Source: Vitis vinifera
Taxonomy: Eukaryota; Streptophyta; Magnoliopsida; Vitales; Vitaceae
Assembly (NCBI RefSeq): GCF_030704535.1
Contig: NC_081813.1
Coordinates: 8,361,501 to 8,425,500, forward strand
Direction of reading: 5' to 3'
Length of the DNA stretch: 64,000 nt
Part shown: in pieces, positions 25,398 through 34,619 of the stretch
Position numbering within the stretch: the stretch's first letter is position 1
Layout of the letters: the number at the start of each line of letters is the position of its first letter
Made by a program: the position numbers and the translations under genes
The notes under the pieces: generated by a model
What the model was told of the DNA's origin: nothing
Database searches by the model: none
What the model saw: only the letters and a program-made list of their open reading frames with translations

Positions 25398-25772
25398 TGT
25401 TGGGCTTTGTGGAGCCTAGTTTTGTTTGATCCGGTTTGACAACCCGACCCGAATAATATTGCATGGCCTTTTTAATGGGAGATTTATTGAGGTCTGTTGG
25501 GCCCGTTTAGCCCATTGTGGAACCACCTTTTGTAATTAGGGTTTTTAGTATGATAGGGTTGTCATGCTATATATATATAGAGAATATTGTAGCCGCCAAG
25601 TTGTACTCTGTATTCTTCCCTGATAATAGTGATATCCCTACAACTCCGTGGACGTAGGCAAATTGCCGAACCACGTAAATACTGTCTTGTGTGTGTGATT
25701 GTTTTTTCTTTGGCGTGTGTTTTCTCTAATTTTTGTTTCTCACGGGTTGGGAATTCGGTTTAATTCCCTACA
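25398..25772 (+). repeat. 3' LTR of the young copia element
   Basis: 375 bases, identical to the 5' LTR apart from one missing T. Confidence 0.95.
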
Positions 25773-26678
25773 TTTTCCTCAGAGGACGATTGGCTAAAAC
25801 TTTTAGTTTCTCAAAGTATGGATGTTATGTGATGACTTGGATGCAATCCCATGGAAATTTCTCGCACTTGGAAGGTAAGGTAGTCGTTTTTCATTAAAGG
25901 TTCATTAATGCAAAGTTTGGTTTTTATTTCCTTTGGACAATTTCCAACGGCCAATACTTGATAAGCTTTTGGATTTCTATTCATTAGTTATCTCCTACGA
26001 GCTATCAGAAGGTGAGGTTTTCAATTCCAAGTTTTGCATTAATCCGTTAGAACCAATTTCAATGGCCATTGAAAGGTGAGTTTATCACCTGGAATGACTT
26101 TGAGTTGCCAATATTTGGTAAGCTTTTGGCTTTAGACCATTAGTTATCTCTTACGAGCCATTCAAAGGAAGTCTAAGGTGAATAACCATTGATGAAATTC
26201 ACTACCATCTGTTTTGCCATTTTAAAGGATTAAAACTTGATTTGCTAAATCCATACCGGTTCGGGAAGCAAGCATCACCATAGTTGCAACCCCAACGCGA
26301 GGAGCCTATCCTGAGATTTCCAATTTGCATAAGAGCCAGAGCATAGCTATCCTATCTTTGAGAAACTTGTTTTTACACCATTTCATTTTAGTCTTTAATG
26401 TTAGCTTAGATTAGTTTAAATCTTTCTAAAACATTTACATCTTCTTTTAAAGCTAACATCCATAAGAAAATCACCTATTTTCCTAATTTGAATATTATTT
26501 GTGAAGTGAAAACCCATCCCAGTGAACGATCCTAGAGCCACTATGCTATAGTAGCTTTGTCTCTGCTACCCTAGTACATGGTGTAATAGGTTATAAATTT
26601 TGTTGATTACTCCCTCATTCAAGGAGCACCAGCTAGACATGAATCAACTGAGACACCAATTAGGCATGAATCACCTGT

Positions 26679-27666
26679 GGCGTGACGCCGTGACGAGTAG
26701 ATGGCATTTGGAGAGCCTGAAAGACGCCTTAATGGTGTCTTAACAGGGTCTGGAAACGACGTTGCAAATGACGCCTGAAACGTGCTTTGAATGGTGCCTG
26801 AAGTGGCCTTGAATGCGCAACCAACTGGTGCAGTGAAGCGCGCCTTGAACAACGCCTGGTATGGTGCCTGAAGTGCATCTGAAACGACGCTCTTCACTGG
26901 CATTGGATGACCCTTGAACGACGTCTTAAACGCTTGTAAGGAGGCCTGCAACAACGCCTTCAATACATTATATATATATGTATACTACAGCCCAAAAGAC
27001 CCAAGGTCCCCTGTAACCAAATCATGCGCTCAGCGCCAAACGATGCCGTCGATAGGGGACGATGCCAAAATGGCGTCTTTGACTGCGTTTTGACTGGAAG
27101 TGACGCCAAACGACATCTTCGACTGAAGTGACGCCAAATGGCATCTGGAAACGACGCCTGTAATGACGTCTAGAATGACGCCTGAACGGCGTCGTTGGAA
27201 TGCCTAAAAATGACGTCTCTTGAATGCCTGAATCAGCACCAAACGATGCCCTTTTTGAGCACCAGACAGGCGAAAAAATGGCACCCCTCATCAGTGTTGC
27301 AAGCGTCACCCCCATCACTGGTAGCGGTGCCCAAATGATGCCATTTCCGCGCTGAGGTTCATCTTTATCCTTGCTGACCACAGCGCCATTCCCTGATCTC
27401 CCGAGACCCGAATCTCACCCTCCCTAATGGCCTCCGAATCGCCACAGAATTTCACCTCCTAGGTTGTGCCGCGGTTGTTAGTGTCTGGATCTACTCTAGA
27501 AGCCACTTCGAGAGCAACGCCACCAATGACATGGCTCATTTTCTGGAACGTATGGTGTTCAAGGGCATAGAAAAGAGGCCGACTAAGGGTTTTAGTGAAG
27601 GAAATTGAGAGCATGGCGATCCCTTGATGATTTAAAAAATCACAATTTCTTAATGATTTTAACATG
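26679..27666 (-). mobile_element. GC-rich, GACGCC-repeat internal region of the minus-strand copia, copy 1
   Basis: Lies between the primer site and the pol remnant, where gag should be. It is filled with degenerate repeats of GACGCC, GACGTC, GGCGCC and AATGCCTG phrases and has much higher GC than its surroundings. Short minus-strand frames pass through it (one at 27459-27665 right after the primer site), but none resembles gag. The matching part of unit 2 carries an expanded 24-bp array. Confidence 0.65.
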
Positions 27667-27682
27667 CTGCTCTGATACCAAT
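27667..27682 (-). other. Primer binding site of the minus-strand copia, copy 1
   Basis: On the minus strand ATTGGTATCAGAGCAG follows the LTR end directly, matching tRNA-Met priming. Conserved at 54429-54444 in unit 2. Confidence 0.85.
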
Positions 27683-28178
27683 TGTTTAATCAACCATTAT
27701 AAATCCAAGAACTTTACATAGGAATTAGGAATCTCATGTTAAATCATATAAAGAAATGTGCCTGAACATTTTATGGAATGCGAACATACTGAATCCAGAC
27801 TAACCTGAGTCCATTGTGGGTGTAGATGAATAAGGTATGGATCTTCTAAGGCTATAGAGGGTTATCCACCTTCCAGTAATCTCTCTGACGATAGGAGCGA
27901 GAGAGAACGAGTTTTGTTCTTTATTCAAAAGATGTGATCATCTGAAGAATAAACACTTAACCTTTATGTACCCTCCCGCCTTAGGGACCATACCTTTTGG
28001 GTTATTGGGCCTCACGAGTCTTAAGCCCATCATCTAAGGACCGTGATGGCATTAGACTCTACACATAAGGTGGCCTATACTCTAGATCAATCAGCAATCA
28101 TATATATATATATATATATATGGATAGCTAAATCCTGAATAATGGTTAATATGATGTGGGTCCACATTTATTTTAACA
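27683..28178 (-). repeat. 5' LTR (minus sense) of the copia element, copy 1
   Basis: TGTTTAATCAACC to TTATTTTAACA on the plus strand, 496 bases, with a (TA)n tract near 28099. It pairs with 16752-17233. Confidence 0.9.
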
Positions 28179-28479
28179 CTGTACAGATCACGACAAGTAC
28201 TCAGTGGAGTCTCAGTTCATAACCCACATAATGGGGAGGGTTTTAGAGAGGTTCGGGTTATAATCAAGCTCCATTAACACCAAAGGGTATGAAACATTGC
28301 TAAAATTGGTGGAGAACACAGCCAAGGACAACTTTGATTTGTACTATGGGTTGTCCATGTACAATAATAATGCTATGGAGTAGCTGGAGAAGTTGGAGTT
28401 GGCCTTTCAGTCTCTTAAGAGGGAACTTTTTGGGAATTCGCAGTCTCTTTATGGACGGAAGTTGTTTGAAGGAGAGTGA

Positions 28480-30523
28480 GAGGAGAGAGACCTAGCGCAA
28501 AAGCTGCTCCCTAATAGTGTTTTGGATTCTTGGAAACTTACAACTCTTTAGTTGGTTTGTTTATCATCTGGAGGAGTGCAAATGCAATAGAATTATTGAA
28601 AATCAAATTTCATTCTTATGATTTATCATTTGTTTTTACTCTAATGGCTTGGCATGAGAGAATTAGTAATTTTTAATTAACAATGAATTGGTAATTGGTT
28701 TGAGAGATTTTAAGAAGAAAATTGGTAAATATATTTTTTTTTGTTTAAATAATATAAAAAATATAAGGAAAGAAAATATTTAGGTTATATTTAAGAAATA
28801 ATCGATAAAAAAAAAATGAAATAGTCCTCATATTTATGAATTTATCCCTTATGTTTTTGTTCGGAGAGTAACCGATTTTTGATAGAAGTGTTCTTAACTA
28901 TTTCAAGTTTTAATAATATATTATAAAATATTATTTTTACAAAAAAAATAAAATAATAATAAGGACATTTTTATCAATAGGAGGGCAAAAAAAGGATGAA
29001 GTGTTAGATTTTTAAAATTGAGTTTCCAATGACCATTTTAATAAAATAATCTTATATTTAAATTGAGTTTCTAGGAACTTTTTATTTTTTAAATATTAAA
29101 AATATGAGGAACACTTTTTATGATAATTGCTAAAATAAATTTTAATTTAAAAAAATTAGAGGAAAGAAAATAAAAAGGAAAAATATAAAGAAAAGAAAAG
29201 ATTTCAAGCCAATAATTTTTTTTTTTTTAGACTAAGACTTTTTTTAGAAAGATATCAAAATATAAAATTCACCTTCTTCATTTGTTAATGTTGTAAAAGG
29301 CAAAGTTATTATTAAAATAACTTAAGAAAAAAAAAAAAAAACCCCTACCTTTCTCCTCCATTAATTTATTCATTCGATGTGGGTACAAATCCTCCACTCA
29401 CATGCCCCTCTTGTAAGACCTTAGAAAGCTAAGATTAGTGGCTTAGTCATTGTTCTCCCTTTCCTCTTCTAAAGAGACAGTAAAACATTAATCTAATTAA
29501 TAATATATATATATATATATATAATATGGTATATTGTACAACTTTTAAAATTAATTATAATAAAGACATTAAAAATAACATTTGAGATGAGGATAATTCA
29601 ATATGATAATATTTTTTTTGAGCTAATAAGAGAAATATGTATAACCCTATGGGATACAATTATATATTAATATGGTAAAATCGTTCAAAAATTAATTTTT
29701 AAATTGAATTAAATATATAACCTCCTTAATATGGCAATTTCTTTTTTACTTTTATAACGAACTTTTCTATATATTCAAACCTATTTTGCATATAACAGTT
29801 AAATTACTTCACTTCTAAACAATTAGGATATTCGATTTTATTAGATGAGAAATAGGTATCTTAGGATATAATTTTAAATAAGATATAATATCCTTATATA
29901 TTAAATTTAATGAATGTTATATCTAAGATAACATATTTAATAAAATACGTTATATTATGCTTATATTTAGTTTATAAAATAAAAAAATAAAAAAAGTAAA
30001 GCATATATTATTTTAAATACTTAAAATGAAAATTATATTGCATTTCAATATTTTCTATTTTAGAAAACATGAAAATTTGTTTCAATATTTATGATTAAAA
30101 CATTTAAACTTTGTAAATAAAAGTTTTTTTATTATGTTATTCAATATATATATATATATATATAATATTAAAATTATTTTATAAATATTTTTCAGTTCTT
30201 ATTTTTTAATCATAAATTTAATTTTATACTAATTTTTATTTTATTTTATTTTGTAAGATCATTAATATAAAAAAATAAAAATTAATAAATAAATTTATGA
30301 TATAAGAGATATGTATATTCTACATTTTAAGTTTGGATTAAAATATCATATGTAGTTTGGCACATGGGCACAAAAGGCGACTTGTAGTTGATTGCTTCCC
30401 TTCGTATGATCAAAATCTCTAAAAATCCTATTGTTCCACCAAATAGATGTATGCTCGTTTGCTATCAAATGGAAAAGGAAAACCTATGGTATATGAATCT
30501 GGATATTGTCCACAAAGGAAAAC
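28480..30523. other. AT-rich spacer between dehydrogenase and V-PPase relics, unit 1
   Basis: No gene seen. The first 150 bases look like the 3' untranslated region of the dehydrogenase. The rest is A/T-rich with (TA)n at 29503-29523 and 30146-30163. Conserved with 55218-57264. Confidence 0.75.
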
Positions 30524-30570
30524 CTTAGGTTGTTCAAGTTTCTCAGGTCTCCTATTTGGCATTCATCATT
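30524..30570 (-). pseudogene. 47-bp NLR LRR fragment fused upstream of V-PPase, copy 1
   Basis: 47 bases identical to the LRR-coding part of the NLR gene near 38106-38152 (minus strand), which codes for NDECQIGDLRNLNNLR. It stands alone, about 30 bases before the first V-PPase exon sequence. The nearby NLR pseudogene differs from it by at least one base (TAGTTGG against TATTTGG), so its closest relative here is the intact gene. Confidence 0.85.
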
Positions 30571-30602
30571 ATGATCAAAATCTAGATATTGCTATCGAAT
30601 AA

Positions 30603-32860
30603 GAGAAACAGCTTATCATCTCCACTGTTCTTATGACTGTGGGAGTTGCAATTGTTAGTTGGATTGCCCTTCCATCATCCTTCACAATCTTCAATTTTGG
30701 CTCTCAGAAAGTTGTGAAGAATTGGTAAGGTTTACATTGTTAATTCCTTGGAAAAAATGGATATACATCTACTAACTCAATTTGGGTTTGCAGGCAGCTG
30801 TTCTTGTGTGTGGGTGTTGGTCTTTGGGCTGGACTTATTATTGGGTTTGTAACTGAGTATTACACTAGCAATGCATACAGGTATCTATAATCTCACTGAA
30901 TTCCTGCCTTGTTATAGTCTTCAGCTTTCCTACTCTGATTCTTGTGTTTCTTTTATTTGCAGCCCTGTGCAAGATGTGGCTGATTCCTACAGGACTGGAA
31001 CTGCCACTAATGTCATCTTTGGCCTTGCTTTGGGATACAAATCTGTCATCATTCCTATTTTTGCTATTGCAGTTAGTATTTTTGTTAGTTTCAGTTTTGC
31101 TGCCATGTATGGCATTGCAGTGGCAGCCCTAGGAATGCTGAGTACCATTGCTACTGGGCTTGCTATTGATGCTTATGGTCCCATCAGTGACAATGCGGGA
31201 GGAATTGCCGAGATGGCTGGCATGAGCCACAGAATCCGAGAGAGAACTGATGCACTTGATGCCGCAGGCAACACCACTGCTGCCATTGGGAAGGTAAATC
31301 ACATCTGTAGGTTGGTTCTAATGTTGTCATTGAAAAGTGTCTTATCATCACATGCATTATGCAAGGTACAAATCCATGAAGGGTAAGTATCCTTAGCCGA
31401 AAGGCTCATCCTATCATGCATATGGCTTTTGACTAGGCCTATAAATTGATGAAACTCAATTTTTGAATTTGGAATAAAATATCTCAGTATAAATTTTCAG
31501 AGTGTGTAGAGGCGTTGTAGTTCATTTTTGTGTTAAACTAATGCCATTCCTACGAGCAGTAAGCCAGAAGGTTCTATTCACAACTTGTAAGTGGTGAGCT
31601 GCCTGTTGGTTATCTTAACTAATGTGAAGCAAACTCAGTCCGTACAATGCAGCTTTGCTGTGTAATTTGTTATTGAAATCTAATTGTGTACATTTCTTTT
31701 AGCTTCACTTAGCTGTTTGTAACTTCATTTTTTATGTTTGATTTACATTTGTTCTCAGGGATTTGCAATTGGATCTGCGGCACTCGTGTCTTTGGCACTG
31801 TTTGGTGCCTTTGTAAGTCGTGCATCGATCTCAACTGTTGATGTCTTGACTCCAAAGGTCTTCATTGGTTTGCTTGTTGGTGCAATGCTTCCTTACTGGT
31901 TCTCAGCCATGACCATGAAGAGTGTGGGAAGTGCAGCTCTTAAGATGGTTGAGGAGGTTCGCAGACAGTTCAACACCATTCCAGGTCTGATGGAGGGCCT
32001 CGCCAAGCCTGATTATGCCACTTGTGTCAAGATCTCTACTGATGCATCCATTAAGGAGATGATTCCACCTGGTGCCCTTGTCATGCTCACACCCCTTATC
32101 GTTGGGACCTTCTTTGGCGTGGAGACTCTATCTGGAGTACTAGCTGGCTCCCTTGTTTCTGGTGTCCAGGTAATATCATGATCATTAAATGTATAATTGG
32201 AATTTCATGGTTTCTGATCTATTAAAAAAAAAAAAGTAGTTTATCTTAAAAATATCATGAATTATGCGAAGAAAAGTCAGGGTTGAATTTAAGTTAGTGA
32301 AATTTGGGAACAAAATCTTGTTAGGTGTGTTTAGCAATATAGACATGCATGAGTAGTCAGAGACTTCGCAAATTAACAAAATGCTTATCTGAAGCACTTT
32401 CTAGGAGCTTTGTTTTTGGCTGTTAATTGAAATTTTATTTTCTGATTTGCTCTTTTGGATGTGTGCTTTTAACCGATAGCAATCTCTGCTTCTAACACTG
32501 GCGGTGCATGGGATAATGCCAAGAAGTACATTGAGGTAAGCATACGCTGAAGTGAGGCTATAGGTGGTTTCCTCTCTTGGCCCGTGTTTACTGTTATTAT
32601 TGCTTTGACGATATTATTCAATTGAGTGGTAATTTTTGGAATTTTGTTGTTAGGCTGGTGCTTCCGAGCATGCAAGGACGCTTGGCCCAAAGGGGTCTGA
32701 TCCACACAAGGCAGCTGTGATTGGTGACACCATTGGAGACCCACTGAAGGACACCTCAGGCCCATCGCTCAACATCCTTATCAAGCTCATGGCAGTGGAG
32801 TCTCTCGTCTTTGCTCCCTTTTTTGCCACTCATGGTGGGTTGCTTTTCAAGATCTTCTGA
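30603..32860 (+). pseudogene. Vacuolar H+-pyrophosphatase, 5'-truncated, copy 1
   Basis: The family pumps protons into the vacuole using PPi. Exons: 30603-30724, 30794-30880, 30963-31293, 31759-32169, 32476-32535, 32654-32860; phases agree and would give about 405 residues of the usual 760-770. Present: [28 protein letters not shown], the acidic [19 protein letters not shown] motif, [20 protein letters not shown], and [20 protein letters not shown] near the end. Missing: the N-terminal half with the PPi-binding DVGADLVGK motif. In this copy the acceptor before exon 5 reads CG (32474-32475) where unit 2 has AG, so splicing is broken as well. Introns show that it arose from a genomic duplication and not from a retrocopy. 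Residue oddities such as YRTGTATN (family CRTGAATN) also hint at relaxed selection. Confidence 0.92.
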
Positions 32861-33456
32861 GGAATGGGATGATGAAAAATACATGGGCAAAGGGGTGATT
32901 AGCCCTTTTTTCCCCAGTATTTATTGGGCACCTCTTACCAATTCATCTAATCTCCATATCCATCCATCCCCACATTGTGGGTTTTTCAAGTTGGTTTCTA
33001 TGTTTAGGGAAATATTATTTTTGAAGGGCTGATGATGATGATGATGATAATCATGATTGGTAAGGGAGGACAGGCAAAATGGTTTTAACTGTCACAGAAG
33101 AGTCAGGATGGTAGCGTGTTACTTTTCTTTATACCTCTTTTTAGAACAGCTCTGTTCCTAATTTCCTTGTAACCTTATCCTTTTTTCCATTAAAAGCAAG
33201 GAGAACATGTTCATCAATTTTGGGTATTTTGGCTGTCCATTAGTGTGGAGCTTTGTAGTTTTTGTTTGGGTTAAATGCGTGCAGGGCCTAGGTAGATGGA
33301 AAATGATGCCGGTCTTTTTAACTCTTGGATTTTAGCTTTATCATCTCCAAATTTTAAAAAAATAGATATATAAGGTATGTTTGTTAAATGATGTCTAACT
33401 GTTTTATTAGTAGTTGATTTTAGTGAATTATAACTTTTATTAATAGTTTATTAATA
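32861..33456 (+). other. V-PPase 3' flank, unit 1
   Basis: Probable 3' untranslated region, with a (GAT)n run near 33030 and a T-rich stretch, followed by AT-rich spacer up to the NLR pseudogene. No other gene seen. Confidence 0.55.
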
Positions 33457-34610
33457 GTGATTGAGACAGGCATTGTTGACCTCTCTTTTTTTTCTTTTAT
33501 TTCCCATTGCTTCAATTCATCCAAACGTAAAATAGCCAATTCCTACAGCTTTGGGAATACTGTTGATGATGATCCCAAAAACTCACTACCTATGTATTGC
33601 ACACCATACATAAAGCATATATCCAGCTTCTCAAGGACAGGCGGCTGCCCCAAAGGAGGCAAACATGGACATCTTAAGCAAGAGTCGAGGTAAAGTATTT
33701 TCAGTTGAGCTAATGATGAACCCATCATCCAATTGGGCCACTCTCTATCACTATAATCGAATATACGTAGAGATTTCAAGTTTGGATGGGGTTGTAGAGC
33801 TTCAGCCACACCCTTGGTCCCCTCCTTTCTACCAAATTCCAAATCCAAACGTTGGAGGATTCTTATTCTTCAATTCTGCTTTTTCTGCCTCCCCAGCATC
33901 TTTCACTTCATCCAACCCTTCAACGGAAAGACGTCCTCTTAGGTTGTTCAAGTTTCTCAGGTCTCCTAGTTGGCATTCATCATTGCCATGACTACTCACA
34001 ATGAAAACATCCAGTGTCTGAAGAGAGCTTAATCTTCCAATTCCTTTTGGTAAGCCCTCTAGAGTACCATAACTTTCAAGATGCCTCAACTTTTTCTCCA
34101 CTCCTCCCGTGAAACGCTATGGTACTGAACAATGACCGGCATTGCTCATTGGACAGTTCTCCTAAGGGTTGCTTGTACGTGGTTCCCATGATTGTAGAAA
34201 CGTTTTCGTTTCGTGTGGTCACCAAAATTCTACTTCCCGGTGCCCCACCCTTGAGAGAACTCTCTACTTGTTCCCACAATTCATAGTTTTCAGTCCAAAC
34301 ATCGTAGCACAAGTAGGAACTTCTTATCGGCAATAAGTGTGCGAATTTTTTGTTGTACAGCTTCCAGCTCATGGAAACCAGAAGACTCTTTCTGGAGGGC
34401 TTTAAGAATAGCTCTAGAAATCCTCACTGGGTCAAAAGGATCAGACACACAGACCCACACCCTTTGATGGAAATAGGCCTTCACCTTTTCGTGGTTGTAT
34501 GCTAATTGAGCAAGAGTTGTTTTGCCGATCCCTCCCATCCCAACAATGGAGATGCTTTCTCGAGAACTCCCAACCAACAGCTTCTCTATTATAATGCCAA
34601 CATTATACAA
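33457..34610 (-). pseudogene. NLR (CC-NBS-LRR) pseudogene with large internal deletion, copy 1
   Basis: Minus strand. It begins near KLLVGSSRESISIVGMGG with an intact P-loop GMGGIGKTT, then RVWVCVSDPFDP. The kinase-2 region is frameshifted: LLVL is followed by RCLD, while DVWTEN continues in another frame. GSRILVTTR follows. After IAFHGRSGEKVE the sequence jumps directly to the LRR segment KKLRHLESYGTLEGLPKG, deleting about 300 codons, including GLPLA and MHD, compared with the gene at 37438-40152. The LRR then runs on in broken frames to about 33457. No CC domain is present. It is shared with unit 2, so it predates the duplication. Confidence 0.92.
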
Positions 34611-34619
34611 TTAAGTACC

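Larger units (their letters stand above)
20993..25772 (+). mobile_element. Young Ty1/copia retrotransposon, structurally complete
   Basis: 4,780 bases with a perfect target duplication TTTTC (20988-20992 and 25773-25777), TG...CA LTRs, a tRNA-Met primer site, a gag-pol region in the copia order (gag, protease, integrase, RT, RNase H) and a purine tract. The two LTRs differ by a single T in a T run, so insertion was recent. Despite this, the coding region has several inactivating changes. The domain order and Gly-rich zinc-knuckle region look like the Tork/Tnt1 branch; that is by resemblance only. Confidence 0.96.
20000..26673 (+). mobile_element. Solo LTR (about 1.9 kb) interrupted by a copia element
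   Basis: Starts TGATTACTACTC and ends GGCATGAATCA, with a perfect 5-bp target duplication CCTGT at 19995-19999 and 26674-26678. Unit 2 keeps the empty site at about 53255-53262. Removing the nested copia (20993-25772 plus one TTTTC) leaves about 1.89 kb, and no second LTR or internal domain exists, as expected for a solo LTR made by recombination. The same family is at 1-1130. Its left end carries an inverted repeat and a GCGAA-rich zone. Confidence 0.88.
16752..28178 (-). mobile_element. Ty1/copia-type LTR retrotransposon inside the dehydrogenase, copy 1
   Basis: Flanked by CTGTG (16747-16751) and CTGTA (28179-28183), a 5-bp target duplication with one mismatch that is the same in unit 2. 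LTRs are 16752-17233 and 27683-28178, with TG...CA ends. Read on the minus strand, a tRNA-Met type primer site follows the right LTR and a purine tract precedes the left one, so the element points left. Removing the nested insertion leaves about 4.75 kb, which keeps only pol fragments: it is a deleted, non-autonomous copy. Confidence 0.9.
16021..28479 (+). pseudogene. Arogenate dehydrogenase (TyrA-type, plastid) pseudogene, copy 1, split by copia
   Basis: The family oxidises arogenate to tyrosine with NADP in plastids. The 5' part (16021-16751) reads as a Ser-rich transit peptide followed by the dehydrogenase domain, with VLAHSRS, THPMFGPESGKNGW and the LSVKEFPRSLFLEILPEEFD stretch. The 3' part (28184-28479) resumes at ADHDKYS and contains FITH, NFDLYYGLSMYNNN and the C-terminus; the two parts join in register across the copia element and its target duplication. 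The family's GxGxxG nucleotide-binding motif reads GFDNFG, so Gly is replaced by Asp. An extra G near 16718-16723 shifts the frame in this copy only. TAA at 28261-28263 is shared with copy 2; TAG at 28381-28383 (expected Gln) is private. The gene is dead. Start chosen at 16021 because it opens the transit peptide, as in copy 2. Confidence 0.9.

Noticed and set aside
16021..28479. Reading the dehydrogenase as an intact gene with a large intron
   Set aside because: The inserted DNA has LTRs, primer site, purine tract and a 5-bp target duplication, and no GT-AG pair fits the junction; stops and the frameshift remain in any case.
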